Shown piece after piece: positions 27,807 through 37,149 of a stretch of 53,744 bases of DNA (positions within the stretch are counted from its first letter, which is position 1; each line of letters starts with the position of its first letter). The stretch spans positions 1-53,744 of the forward strand of contig JAOICL010000011.1 in the NCBI GenBank assembly GCA_028131545.1, in the 5' to 3' direction. A program made the translations under genes and the position numbers. Origin of the DNA: Vibrio sp. (GTDB lineage Bacteria; Pseudomonadota; Gammaproteobacteria; Enterobacterales; Vibrionaceae). The notes below the pieces were generated by a model, which made no database searches, was not told where the DNA came from, and was given only the letters and a program-made list of their open reading frames with translations.

Positions 27807-30017
27807 TTAAAAGCGAGATGCTGATGCATACGCCTTCAAGAGATTTGGAATGTCTAAAATCAGTGCAATCTGTCCATCACTGGTGATCGTAGCACCAGCC
27901 ATTCCTGGCGTACCTTGTAATACATGATCTAACGGTTTTATGACGACTTCTTCTTGACCAATAAGGGTATCAACCACAAAGCCAATACGTTGACTTCCTA
28001 ATTGAACAATGACGACATGCCCTTTGCCCTGACTAGGTTCAACCATGCCCGCCTGAGGAACCAACCAGTTTTGTAAGTAAAATAAAGGTATCGACTTTTC
28101 ACGCACAATGATCGTTAATTGCCCATCGACAATATTGGTTCTTGTCAGGTCGAGGTGGAAAATTTCATTCACATTTCCTAAAGGCAAAGCAAAAGGATAA
28201 TTTGCGATACCGACCATCAATGTCGGTAATATAGCAAGGGTCAGCGGTACTTTAATTTGAATCATCGTACCTGATCCCATCGTGGAATCGATATCAATAG
28301 AGCCATTAAGTGTATTAATCGCTGTTTTGACGACATCCATCCCTACGCCACGACCAGAAATATCAGAAATCTCTTCTTTACTTGAAAAACCAGGCATGAA
28401 TATCAAGTTGAAACATTCTTTGTCCGTCAAGCGAGAAGCGGCATCTTCATCCATTACTCCTCGTGATACTGCGATACCTCGAAGTTTATCTGGATCCATC
28501 CCTTTGCCATCATCCTCAATAGAAAGCAAAATGTGGTCCCCTTCCTGAGCAGCGGACAAGGTCACCGTTCCTGAGGCCGACTTACCAGCCGCTACACGTT
28601 CCTCTGGTAATTCAATACCATGATCAACCGAGTTGCGCACTAAGTGAACCAATGGATCGGATAGCGCTTCGACTAGATTCTTATCTAAATCAGTTTCTTC
28701 CCCGACCATAGTCAGCTTGATGTCTTTATTGAGGTTTCTTGCTAGATCTCGAACCACCCGAGGGAAACGTCCAAATACTTTTTTGATGGGCTGCATCCGA
28801 GTTTTCATTACAGCGCCTTGAAGATCGGCAGTGACTATATCTAAATTTGCAACAGCTTTAGAGACTTCTTCATCATTAGAATGCATACCTAGACTAATCA
28901 GTCTATTTCTAACTAAAACTAACTCACCCACCATGTTCATAATCGTATCCAAAGTCGATGTATTGACTCGAACGGTTGATTCAACGGGAGCCGCTTTTTT
29001 CGCTGGCGTATCCGCTCTAGCTTTTTTCGTTGGCAATGATGTGGATACGTCTGGCTTTGATTCGGATGTGGGTGACATATCGTTTGACGTTTTTGTCTTA
29101 GATACACTCGCTTTAGCCGGCCCTTTTCCTGCCCCATGAAGCTCATCTAATAATTGATCAAACGCATCATCGGTCATTAATTCATCGGTTAAGCCATTCG
29201 AGGGACTCGATACATCCGTGTTTTCTTCTGGAGAATCCTTCGCTGCAGGCCCTTTGCCAACACCATGTAATTCATCTAATAATGCATCAAATTCATCGTC
29301 GGTAATGTCATCATTTCCTGCTTGGTCTGCTTTTGATGCTGGACCTTTACCGCTACCATGTAGATTATCTAATAAGGCTTCAAATTCATCATCTGTAATT
29401 TCATCAGAAGAGGCGGGGCTGTCGGTAATATCAGATGAAGGGGATTTACCTTCACCATGAAGCTCATCTAAGAGCTTATCGAATTCATCATCGGTGATTT
29501 CATCAATTGGTGAGACAGTATCAAGAGAATCGTGTGAAGAAGCATTATTATCAGGCATGTCATTCGTCGGGTTAACGGAATTCGAAACCTCGGCTTGCTC
29601 ATTCGTACCGTTTAACTCGGCGTCACTTTCTGGCTGCGATAGGATTTTTAGTGCTTGTAGAAGCTCAGGAGTCGCACTTTCCATCGATTCTCTTTCTTGT
29701 ACCGCAGAAAATTGAACATTAATGGTATCAAGTGCTTGAAGCATCGTATCCATTAAGCTAGACGTAACCTGCCTTTTACCTGTACGTAAAATATCAAACA
29801 CATTCTCAGCACCATGACAGGTGTCAACCAGCTCATTTAATGCAAGAAAGCCAGCACCGCCTTTAACCGTATGAAAACCTCTAAAGATTGCATTTAACAG
29901 CTCTGAATCTTCTGGGTTACTTTCAAGCTCAACAAGTTGTTCAGAAAGTAGCTCAAGGATTTCTGCTGCTTCTATTAAGAAATCCTGAAGAATGTCTTCA
30001 TCTAGTTCATAGCTCAT
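27807..30017 (-). CDS. cheA: Chemotaxis histidine kinase CheA
   Basis: Autokinase of the chemotaxis array. The HPt domain carries the phosphorylated histidine in FHTVKGGAGFL (His49). The usual CheY/CheB-docking P2 domain is not recognisable; in its place are four copies of an 18-residue acidic motif (174-298, separate entry). Then come the dimerisation helices, the ATP-binding domain (LVHLVRNSVDHGIE, EDDGKGMD, SGRGVGMDVVK) and a CheW-like P5. I start at the ATG at 30017 (737 codons), six bases after GAGG; an ATG nine codons upstream lacks a good signal. Confidence 0.96.
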   Translation of the reverse strand: MSYELDEDILQDFLIEAAEILELLSEQLVELESNPEDSELLNAIFRGFHTVKGGAGFLALNELVDTCHGAENVFDILRTGKRQVTSSLMDTMLQALDTINVQFSAVQERESMESATPELLQALKILSQPESDAELNGTNEQAEVSNSVNPTNDMPDNNASSHDSLDTVSPIDEITDDEFDKLLDELHGEGKSPSSDITDSPASSDEITDDEFEALLDNLHGSGKGPASKADQAGNDDITDDEFDALLDELHGVGKGPAAKDSPEENTDVSSPSNGLTDELMTDDAFDQLLDELHGAGKGPAKASVSKTKTSNDMSPTSESKPDVSTSLPTKKARADTPAKKAAPVESTVRVNTSTLDTIMNMVGELVLVRNRLISLGMHSNDEEVSKAVANLDIVTADLQGAVMKTRMQPIKKVFGRFPRVVRDLARNLNKDIKLTMVGEETDLDKNLVEALSDPLVHLVRNSVDHGIELPEERVAAGKSASGTVTLSAAQEGDHILLSIEDDGKGMDPDKLRGIAVSRGVMDEDAASRLTDKECFNLIFMPGFSSKEEISDISGRGVGMDVVKTAINTLNGSIDIDSTMGSGTMIQIKVPLTLAILPTLMVGIANYPFALPLGNVNEIFHLDLTRTNIVDGQLTIIVREKSIPLFYLQNWLVPQAGMVEPSQGKGHVVIVQLGSQRIGFVVDTLIGQEEVVIKPLDHVLQGTPGMAGATITSDGQIALILDIPNLLKAYASASRF
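29124..29498 (-). repeat. Four copies of an acidic DDEFDxLLDELHG motif in the CheA linker
   Basis: Four cores: ITDDEFDKLLDELHGEGK, ITDDEFEALLDNLHGSGK, ITDDEFDALLDELHGVGK and MTDDAFDQLLDELHGAGK, at CheA residues 174-191, 207-224, 238-255 and 281-298. Spacers differ in length and sequence, which suggests conserved short interaction motifs rather than a recent duplication. Confidence 0.9.
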
Positions 30018-30096
30018 GAGTCGCCTCAGCTTTATTAAATGCACCGCTACGGGATTGGCAGCAATGTATTTTATTCAATGAAAAATTTGATATTAA

Positions 30097-30822
30097 TTAG
30101 AAGCCTAAACTGGATAATAAATCATCCACATCATCTTGGTTTTCGACGGCGTTTTTCTTCTCTTTATCTCGCAAGATAGGGCCTTCTGCTTTCAGTTTTT
30201 CGCTATCACTCATTACCTGCGGTGCGTCATCGTCAATATTAAAATCCTTTAGAATATTCACCAGCTTATTCTCTGTTTCTTCAACGAGAGCGATCACTTT
30301 ATGTATAATTTGTCCGGTTAAATCTTGATAATCCTGTGCCATGAGGATATCACTTAACTGTTTTTTTAAGCGTCCATGACTTGCATCGTATAAACTAATG
30401 GCATCATTCATTTCATAACACATGGATTTAAAATCTTTCAGGGCCAGCTCGCCATTCATTAACGCGCGCCAAGAAGGCTCTATATTTTGTATACTTTGAC
30501 GTAGTTCATCAACAATGGGCATACAGTGTTCCACTGCATCCATCGTACGATTCGCTGCTAATTCGGTTTTATCAATCACATGGTTCAGGCTGTGTCTTGC
30601 CTCAGGCATCTCGATACTGGCTAAATCACTCATTCGTCGGTCGATATGAATATCTTTCAACGAACTGTGTATATTTCGTGTGAGTTGCCCAACTTTATCT
30701 AGGATCGCTTGTGCGGTATCATCTCGAGAAGCACAATGAGCAAGTAAATGATTTGCTTCATCTTGCTTTCCTCCTTCAAGTAAGGAGACAATTTGCTTTG
30801 CTTCTTCTAGTGATATTGACAC
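30097..30822 (-). CDS. cheZ: CheY-P phosphatase CheZ
   Basis: Dephosphorylates CheY-P. The long helical hairpin (about 60-200) contains the catalytic segment LMAQDYQDLTGQIIHKV, with the Asp and Gln needed for CheY-P hydrolysis. The last residues DDVDDLLSSLGF match the CheY-binding tail of E. coli CheZ. 241 residues. It is followed closely by cheA. Upstream, between cheY and cheZ, lies an 8-bp repeat array that could affect its expression. Confidence 0.95.
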   Translation of the reverse strand: MSISLEEAKQIVSLLEGGKQDEANHLLAHCASRDDTAQAILDKVGQLTRNIHSSLKDIHIDRRMSDLASIEMPEARHSLNHVIDKTELAANRTMDAVEHCMPIVDELRQSIQNIEPSWRALMNGELALKDFKSMCYEMNDAISLYDASHGRLKKQLSDILMAQDYQDLTGQIIHKVIALVEETENKLVNILKDFNIDDDAPQVMSDSEKLKAEGPILRDKEKKNAVENQDDVDDLLSSLGF

Positions 30823-30853
30823 AACTATTCACCTTTATAACGTCATAACTACA

Positions 30854-30925
30854 AGCTTTATAGCTTTATAGCTTTATAGCTTTATAGCTTTATAGCTTTA
30901 TAGAAATATAGCTTTATAGAAATAT
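30854..30925. repeat. Octanucleotide tandem repeat between cheY and cheZ
   Basis: Nine 8-bp units: six perfect AGCTTTAT (30854-30901), then AGAAATAT, AGCTTTAT, AGAAATAT. The array fills about half of the 164-base gap between the cheY stop and the cheZ start. No gene or clear promoter is seen in the gap. Confidence 0.95.
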
Positions 30926-30986
30926 AACTACACTGCTACACACAATAAAGCACTAACCAAAGAGTTAACTTAAGTCATTATTCGAT

Positions 30987-31367
30987 TTACATTCGCTCAA
31001 AGACTTTATCTAACTTCTCTTTCAATGTTGCCGCTGTAAAGGGCTTTACAATATAACCATTGACTCCAGCTTGAGCAGCTTCAATGATTTGCTCTTTTTT
31101 CGCTTCAGCAGTGATCATCAATACCGGTAAATGCTTTAATTCATCATCGGCACGAATTTTTTTTAATAAATCAATACCTTGCATTCCTGGCATATTCCAA
31201 TCGGTTACAACAAAGTCAAAGCCACCCTTTTTCAGCATAGGCAAAGCCGTTAAACCATCATCAGCTTCTTGTGTATTATTAAATCCTAAATCCCGTAGTA
31301 GATTTTTTACAATACGACGCATGGTTGAAAAGTCATCCACAATTAAAATACTGATATTCTTATCCAA
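30987..31367 (-). CDS. cheY: Chemotaxis response regulator CheY
   Basis: Single-domain regulator that binds the flagellar switch. The acidic pair is in [12 protein letters not shown], the phosphoacceptor in [10 protein letters not shown], the switch threonine in LMITAEA and the lysine in [11 protein letters not shown]. The frame has no ATG at the expected place. I choose the TTG at 31367 (127 codons), five bases after GGAGG; homologues are often given four more residues (MEAI) from a TTG at 31379, but that codon lies on the ribosome-binding site. First of the che genes after fliA. Confidence 0.95.
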   Translation of the reverse strand: MDKNISILIVDDFSTMRRIVKNLLRDLGFNNTQEADDGLTALPMLKKGGFDFVVTDWNMPGMQGIDLLKKIRADDELKHLPVLMITAEAKKEQIIEAAQAGVNGYIVKPFTAATLKEKLDKVFERM

Positions 31368-31519
31368 AATAGCCTCCAATATTCGATTCTGGTATCGATA
31401 TTGTTACTTTGTTATACATATTTTTATAGTGATAGCATCTAAGCCGTTTAGTTGCCATTATTCGTCATTTAATTCTAGTGTATCTCTGTACTTTATCTTG
31501 CTGTTTTGTAAACTAATTA

Positions 31520-32281
31520 CTAAGCAAAACTGAACTTTTTCACGTCAGACCACGCATTCAATTTCACTCTTAGTCTTTGCATGGATTGACCTAAGATTTG
31601 GCTCACTCTGGATTCACTGACACCAATCACTTCACCGATTTCTTTTAAGTTAAGTTCTTCATCGTAATAAAGGGATAAAATTAACGCCTCACGCTCTGGA
31701 AGCGTTTTGATTGCGTCCACAAGTGCCACTTTAAAGTTATCACTTGCCACGCCCTCAAAGGGGGTATTTTTATCCTGTGCTAATGAGGCTACACTGTCGT
31801 CCGATGTTCCCAGATCTTCAATACCAATCACTTTAGAACAATTAATATCGGCTAATGCAGCATGATATTGGTCTAACGACATTTCAAGAAATTGAGCAAT
31901 TTCTACATCAGTTGGGTCTCGATTCAATTGACGCTCTAGATTCGCTATCGCTTGATTAATTTCTCGGTTATTACGATGGACAGAACGAGGAACCCAATCG
32001 CCTTTACGCATGTCATCCAACATGGATCCGCGAATTCGAATGCCGGCGTAAGTTTCAAAACTCGCCCCTTTACTGCCATCATAGTTTTTTTGAGCTTCAA
32101 TCAGCCCAATCATTCCTGCTTGTATTAAATCTTCCACTTGAACGCTCGGTGGTAAACGCCCCATCAGGTGATGAGCAATACGCTTGACAAGTACAGAGTA
32201 CTTTTCTAAGAATATAGCTTGGCTATTTTCATTGGCGTATTGATCATAATTTAACGCTTTATTCACACTGTTGGCCCTCAT
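31520..32281 (-). CDS. fliA: Flagellar sigma factor FliA (sigma-28)
   Basis: Sigma factor for late flagellar and chemotaxis genes. Region 2 is seen in LVKRIAHHLMGRLPPSVQVEDLIQAGMIGL and YAGIRIRGSMLDDMRKGDWVPRSVHR; region 4 ends with LKEIGEVIGVSESRVSQILGQSM (parts shown). The frame runs from an ATG at 32281 (253 codons); a GTG five codons in (32266), eight bases after GAGGG, matches the MNKAL-type start of homologues and may be the true one. It follows flhG by 21 bases. Confidence 0.96.
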   Translation of the reverse strand: MRANSVNKALNYDQYANENSQAIFLEKYSVLVKRIAHHLMGRLPPSVQVEDLIQAGMIGLIEAQKNYDGSKGASFETYAGIRIRGSMLDDMRKGDWVPRSVHRNNREINQAIANLERQLNRDPTDVEIAQFLEMSLDQYHAALADINCSKVIGIEDLGTSDDSVASLAQDKNTPFEGVASDNFKVALVDAIKTLPEREALILSLYYDEELNLKEIGEVIGVSESRVSQILGQSMQRLRVKLNAWSDVKKFSFA

Positions 32282-32302
32282 TGATAAGAGTCCTAGGAAG
32301 AA

Positions 32303-33190
32303 TTAACATTTCACAACGTTATTCGTCGCAAGTAACTTTTCGACAAAAAATTCAACATGCCCACTGGCCACTTTAGGTAACGGCCAAGTTATCGCTTTAT
32401 TCGCTAAAGAGTTGATTGCCAATGCAGCTGGTGAATCAGGATAAGCATCAACAATAATCTTTTGCTTTTTCGCCGAGTGGCGAACATTTTCATCAAATGG
32501 AATACAGCCGACAAGCTCTAAGCTCACATCTAAAAAACGTTCGGTCACAAGCGATAATTTAGCAAAAAGCTCTTTACCCTCTCGATAGGTTCGGATCATA
32601 TTGGCAACGACTTTAAAACGCTGTACATCGTGCTCTTTGCTCAGTAATTTAATCAATGCATAAGCATCCGTGATAGAGCTGGGTTCATCACAGACAACAA
32701 TCACGACATCTTGGGCTGCTCGTGAAAAGCTAACCACCATGTCTGAAATGCCTGCGGCGGTATCCACTAAAAGAATATCAACACTGTCTTCTAATGTGCT
32801 GAATGCTCTAATCAAACCGGCATGTTGTGACTGAATTAAATCGGTCATTGCTTGTGTGCCGGACGTTGCTGGGATAATTTTAATTCCGTGAGGACCTTCA
32901 ACAACCGTATCCTCAAGTTCACACTCTCCAGAGAGCACATGCCCTAAGTTGTAGGTCGGTCGAATGCCTAACATGACGTCAATATTAGCCAGCCCCAGAT
33001 CAGCATCTAGAACCATGACTTTTTTACCCTGTTTAGCCATTGACATCGCCATACCTAAGGTTACATTAGATTTGCCAACGCCCCCTTTTCCACCAGTCAC
33101 GCTAATCACTTTCGTTGTCGTTGGCGGGGTCATATGACGCAAACCACTTGCTTGGTCAAACTGTACGTTATCTACCATCATATCTGCCAT
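32303..33190 (-). CDS. flhG: Flagellar number regulator FlhG/FleN
   Basis: MinD-like ATPase that limits flagellar number at the pole, acting against FlhF. Deviant Walker A GGKGGVGKSNVTLGMAM, then VLDADLGLANIDVMLGIRP and the switch DTAAGISDMVV. The short N-terminal extension (FDQASGLRHM) contains the conserved DQA segment that stimulates FlhF GTPase in related systems. 295 residues. Two bases separate it from flhF. Confidence 0.96.
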   Translation of the reverse strand: MADMMVDNVQFDQASGLRHMTPPTTTKVISVTGGKGGVGKSNVTLGMAMSMAKQGKKVMVLDADLGLANIDVMLGIRPTYNLGHVLSGECELEDTVVEGPHGIKIIPATSGTQAMTDLIQSQHAGLIRAFSTLEDSVDILLVDTAAGISDMVVSFSRAAQDVVIVVCDEPSSITDAYALIKLLSKEHDVQRFKVVANMIRTYREGKELFAKLSLVTERFLDVSLELVGCIPFDENVRHSAKKQKIIVDAYPDSPAALAINSLANKAITWPLPKVASGHVEFFVEKLLATNNVVKC

Positions 33191-33192
33191 TG

Positions 33193-34806
33193 TTAGTTGC
33201 CCTCTACTGCGGTTTGCCAGTAATGAGGCTTATCTTCGTGTGTTCTATCGAGAAGTTCGTTCGCTTTTGCGACAATGTATTTAGGCTTGGCCAAGATGAT
33301 ATCTTCAGGGACACGCTGACCATTCGCGATATAAGCAACTGGAAGGGAATTTTCGACCACCATATTAAGAAATTCACCGAGGCTTAATGACTCATCCAAT
33401 TTAGTCATAATGCACCCAGATAAAGGAATATGTTTAAAATGCTCTAATGTTTCCTGTAAAACATTACGCTGTACTGTTGCCGGCAGAACTAAATAGCTAT
33501 GAATATTGGCACCACTTTCATGCATCAGGGTTTCAAGTTGTTCTGTTAGGCGTAAATCTCGCTGCCCCATCCCTGCCGTATCAATTAACACTAATTTCTT
33601 ATTGCTCAAGCTACGTAGAATTTTAGACATCTCTTCAGGGCTTTTAGCTACCTTGACAGTACACCCCATAATTCGACCATAAATAGCAAGCTGCTCATGT
33701 GCACCAATTCGATAGGTATCCGTCGAAACTAAAGCAATATTTTCTGGACCGTACTCCATCGCAGAGCGAGCGGCTAGCTTCGCAATCGTTGTTGTTTTAC
33801 CCACACCTGTTGGGCCCACTAATGCGACAAATCCACCCGTTTTAATAATGTCATGATTGGTCGTTGGAATTTGATCAGCAACCAAACTTAATAGCGCCTT
33901 CCAAGCTTTATTCGGTGGTGTATCTTCGGGGATATAACCAGCTAGTTGATCGGCTAATTCTTCGGATAACCCCATACGATTTAATCGCTTGATTAACATG
34001 GCTTTCAGTGGCTCTTTTCGCTCAATTTCCTGCCACATTAGACCTGATACTTGATGTTCCAACAATTGACGAATAGCCAAAAGCTCTTCTCGCATATCTT
34101 CTACTTCATCCGCAGATACTGGCGCTTGAAGGTTCGCTTTATTTGTTTTTTTCACTGACGCACTATTGTCACGGTGCTGCTGTGCACTTCCCATATCCAA
34201 AGGTGGAATATCGTCAGTTTCTGTATTCATCAATTTCGATAGCGGCGAGTTTTTCTTTAGCAATTTCTCAAATGGACTGACATTAGTCGGATTACGAGTA
34301 TCAAATTTTGGTGACACTTGGCGATCTCGATGTTCAGCTTCACGCTTGTTCTGTTGATGACTCGCATGACCAAATTGCTTGAGCATGTCTGAGAATTTAT
34401 TACTGATCGATGCTTGTTCATCCGATGCGGCATTTGAATTCTCATTCCCATACAATGCTTCACGCATTTTTTGTTGGGTATTCCCCATTCTAAGCGTTTC
34501 ATCGGGTGCTGATTTAGAACCAAGACTGACTCGATCAGATTCTAATGAACGCTCAGCTGCTGCATGATTATTGGCTGATGAAAATGATTGATCTGAGGCG
34601 TATGAATTCGAGCCATAGGATGCCGACCTTTGATTTGGTATCGATTTCTTTTCTGGTGCGACTTGCTCTGCATCGATTGCTGCCACAAGCTCAACACCAC
34701 CAGCGACTTTTTTATTCGACATAATAACGGCTTCTGAGCCAAATACTTCTTTCACCTCAGCCAGTGCTGTTTTCATGTCTTTTGCTACAAATCTTTTAAT
34801 TTTCAA
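33193..34806 (-). CDS. flhF: Flagellar placement GTPase FlhF
   Basis: SRP-type GTPase that places the polar flagellum. The basic N-terminal part (MKIKRFVAKDMKTALAEVKE) is followed by a long polar B region (about 60-230), the helical N domain and the G domain with GPTGVGKTTTIAKLAA, DTYRIGAHEQL, DTAGMGQRD and TKLDE. 537 residues; the linker is Ser/Asn/Gln-rich. Between flhA and flhG, the standard order. Confidence 0.96.
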   Translation of the reverse strand: MKIKRFVAKDMKTALAEVKEVFGSEAVIMSNKKVAGGVELVAAIDAEQVAPEKKSIPNQRSASYGSNSYASDQSFSSANNHAAAERSLESDRVSLGSKSAPDETLRMGNTQQKMREALYGNENSNAASDEQASISNKFSDMLKQFGHASHQQNKREAEHRDRQVSPKFDTRNPTNVSPFEKLLKKNSPLSKLMNTETDDIPPLDMGSAQQHRDNSASVKKTNKANLQAPVSADEVEDMREELLAIRQLLEHQVSGLMWQEIERKEPLKAMLIKRLNRMGLSEELADQLAGYIPEDTPPNKAWKALLSLVADQIPTTNHDIIKTGGFVALVGPTGVGKTTTIAKLAARSAMEYGPENIALVSTDTYRIGAHEQLAIYGRIMGCTVKVAKSPEEMSKILRSLSNKKLVLIDTAGMGQRDLRLTEQLETLMHESGANIHSYLVLPATVQRNVLQETLEHFKHIPLSGCIMTKLDESLSLGEFLNMVVENSLPVAYIANGQRVPEDIILAKPKYIVAKANELLDRTHEDKPHYWQTAVEGN

Positions 34807-34846
34807 TTTGGATAATCCTAATCTTCAAATCAAAGTTGGTTCAGCT

Positions 34847-36961
34847 TTAATTGCCAACCGCCTGAACAATTCTTATTTGTTTTTCATCGGGTACTTCTTG
34901 ATAAGAAAGTACACGTAATGTCGGAATTGTGTTTTTAACAAATTTAGCCAGTGTTGATCGTAGTACTCCAGAAGTTAGCAATACAGCAGGTTCACCTTTC
35001 AGTTCTTGCTCCTGAGTTGCCTTACTTAATGAAGATTGCAATCTTTCCGCTAAGCCAGGTTCTATACCCGCCGCTTCTCCACCAGACGCTTGCATAGTTT
35101 GATGCAATATCTGTTCCAACTCAGGAATTAATGTAACAACTGGAAGCTCTGGCTCTATACCATTGATTTCTTGAACAATTAATCGACGCAACGCAATTCG
35201 GGTCGCGGCAGTAAGAACGTCAGGTTCTTGACTCTTGCTTGAATACTCTGACAGTGTTTGAATAATCGTGCGGATATCACGGATAGGTACAGCTTCATTA
35301 AGTAGATTTTGAAGTACTTTAACCACCACGCCCAGCGATAGTTGATTAGGAATAAAGTCTTCCACCAATTTAGGTGTATCCCTACCCAGCATTTCAATAA
35401 GGTTTTGAACCTCTTCATGTCCAAGTAATTGTGATGCGTTATTCGTAAGCAGTTGGCTCAGGTGAGTCGCAAGCACTGTCGAGGCATCAACAACGGTATA
35501 CCCTAATGCTTGAGCATGCTCTCGTTGATCCGCTTTAATCCATACGGCTTCTAGCCCAAATGCTGGATCAATGGCTTTTTCACCTTCAATATTTCCGTAA
35601 ACCTGACCTGGGTTAATTGCTAACTCTTGATCCGGTCTAATTTCAGCTTCCCCAATCGCCACTCCCATTAAGGTGATTCGATAGCTATTTGGGGTGAGCT
35701 CTAAATTATCTCTGATATGAACCGAAGGAATTAAGAAACCAAAATCCTGTGATAGTTTTTTACGCACACCTTTCACTCGATCAAGTAACTCTCCACCTTG
35801 CTCTTTATCAACCAATGGAATTAATCGATAACCGACCTCTAGGCCAATCGTATCGACTGGCTGCACATCATCCCATGACAGCTCTTTCTCTACTTTCGCG
35901 ACGCCTTCTTTTGCTTCACCAACATCGCTACCTTGCAATGTTTTCGCTTCTGACTTGCGATGCATCCAATAGGCTGCTCCCCCGCAGATCGCAGCTAATA
36001 AAAGAAAAGCAAAGTGAGGCATACCAGGTACGATCCCCATAATGCCCAATATACCTGCGGTAATAATAAGAGACTTTGGTTTATCAAATAGCTGGAATAC
36101 AACCTGCTGCCCCATATCCTCTTCGGTATTTTGACGAGTAACAATAATCGCCGCGCCAATCGATAAAAGTAATGATGGGATTTGAGCAACAAGGCCATCA
36201 CCAATAGTTAATAAGGTATAAATTTCAATCGCGCGCCCAAAGCTAACATCGTGCTGCACCATACCAACGGAAAGCCCACCAATAATGTTGATAAATAATA
36301 TTAATATCCCCGCAAGTGCATCGCCTTTTACAAACTTAGACGCACCATCCATCGAACCATAAAAGTCCGCTTCTTTTGTCACTTCTTCACGGCGAGTTCT
36401 TGCTTGATCTTGATCAATCAGGCCTGCATTTAAATCGGCATCTATCGCCATTTGTTTCCCTGGTAAGGCATCCAACGTGAATCGAGCACTTACCTCTGAG
36501 ATTCGCCCTGCACCCTTAGTGACAACCATGAAATTGATGATCATAAGAATAAGGAAAACAACCAAACCAACCGCATAGTTACCTCCGATCACAACTTGAC
36601 CAAAGGCCTCAATAACGTTACCGGCTGCTCCTTCACCTTCATGACCATTGAGCAAAACAACACGAGTTGAAGCCACATTTAAAGCAAGACGAAGTAGAGT
36701 AGCGATTAAGAGAATCGATGGAAATGCGGCAAAATCGAGAGGCCTTCTGGAATAGACAGTGACCAGCATAACGATCATTGCTAATGCGATATTAAAGGTA
36801 AAAAATAAATCCAGTAGAAATGCTGGAATCGGTAAGACGACCATCGCTAAGGTCGCCAATACCATAATTGGTGCGCCTATAGCAGGAAAGACTTTACTCG
36901 ATAACAAGCCATTGCTTGAGAAAAGCGATCGTTTTCCTTTAAATGGAAGGGATAAATTCAT
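34847..36961 (-). CDS. flhA: Flagellar export gate protein FlhA
   Basis: Export-gate component of the flagellar type III secretion system. 704 residues: about eight N-terminal membrane helices with the FHIPEP-type loop (TKGAGRISEVSARFTLDALPGKQM and the charged DQDQARTRREEVTKEADFYG segment), then a large cytosolic nonamer-forming domain. flhB is not adjacent, which is normal in vibrios, where flhB lies in another flagellar cluster. First gene of this flagellar/chemotaxis run, with a sigma-54 promoter upstream. Confidence 0.97.
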   Translation of the reverse strand: MNLSLPFKGKRSLFSSNGLLSSKVFPAIGAPIMVLATLAMVVLPIPAFLLDLFFTFNIALAMIVMLVTVYSRRPLDFAAFPSILLIATLLRLALNVASTRVVLLNGHEGEGAAGNVIEAFGQVVIGGNYAVGLVVFLILMIINFMVVTKGAGRISEVSARFTLDALPGKQMAIDADLNAGLIDQDQARTRREEVTKEADFYGSMDGASKFVKGDALAGILILFINIIGGLSVGMVQHDVSFGRAIEIYTLLTIGDGLVAQIPSLLLSIGAAIIVTRQNTEEDMGQQVVFQLFDKPKSLIITAGILGIMGIVPGMPHFAFLLLAAICGGAAYWMHRKSEAKTLQGSDVGEAKEGVAKVEKELSWDDVQPVDTIGLEVGYRLIPLVDKEQGGELLDRVKGVRKKLSQDFGFLIPSVHIRDNLELTPNSYRITLMGVAIGEAEIRPDQELAINPGQVYGNIEGEKAIDPAFGLEAVWIKADQREHAQALGYTVVDASTVLATHLSQLLTNNASQLLGHEEVQNLIEMLGRDTPKLVEDFIPNQLSLGVVVKVLQNLLNEAVPIRDIRTIIQTLSEYSSKSQEPDVLTAATRIALRRLIVQEINGIEPELPVVTLIPELEQILHQTMQASGGEAAGIEPGLAERLQSSLSKATQEQELKGEPAVLLTSGVLRSTLAKFVKNTIPTLRVLSYQEVPDEKQIRIVQAVGN

Positions 36962-37024
36962 ATCTTGGACTTCTCGTCAATTGCTAGCGAAGATCTACCT
37001 ATGGGGTAGTGTTAAGCATAACAA

Positions 37025-37040
37025 TGCAAGAATTAGTCCA
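37025..37040 (-). promoter_or_regulatory. Sigma-54 (-24/-12) promoter of flhA
   Basis: The minus-strand sequence TGGACTAATTCTTGCA has GG and GC at the exact 12-base offset of the consensus TGGCACG-N4-TTGCW. It lies 64 bases before the flhA ATG, giving a leader of about 50 bases. In vibrios flhA is a class II, FlrA/sigma-54 dependent gene, which agrees. Confidence 0.75.
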
Positions 37041-37084
37041 AGAAACCGCCAAAGAATTGACGAAAAGTTAAGGCTGATTTTTAC

Positions 37085-37111
37085 TTAAAAAACCGAAGAT
37101 TAAACCTTCGG
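37085..37111 (-). terminator. Terminator of sixA
   Basis: Minus-strand stem CCGAAG/CTTCGG (37106-37111 with 37093-37098) followed by six Ts. It separates sixA from the flhA promoter. Confidence 0.75.
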
Positions 37112-37149
37112 CGTTTAGCACTAAGCCTTTTAGAGCTAGGCCATTAGAA

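Noticed and set aside
34847..36961. flhA without adjacent flhB as a sign of rearrangement
   Set aside because: In vibrios flhA-flhF-flhG-fliA-che is normally separate from the cluster with flhB.
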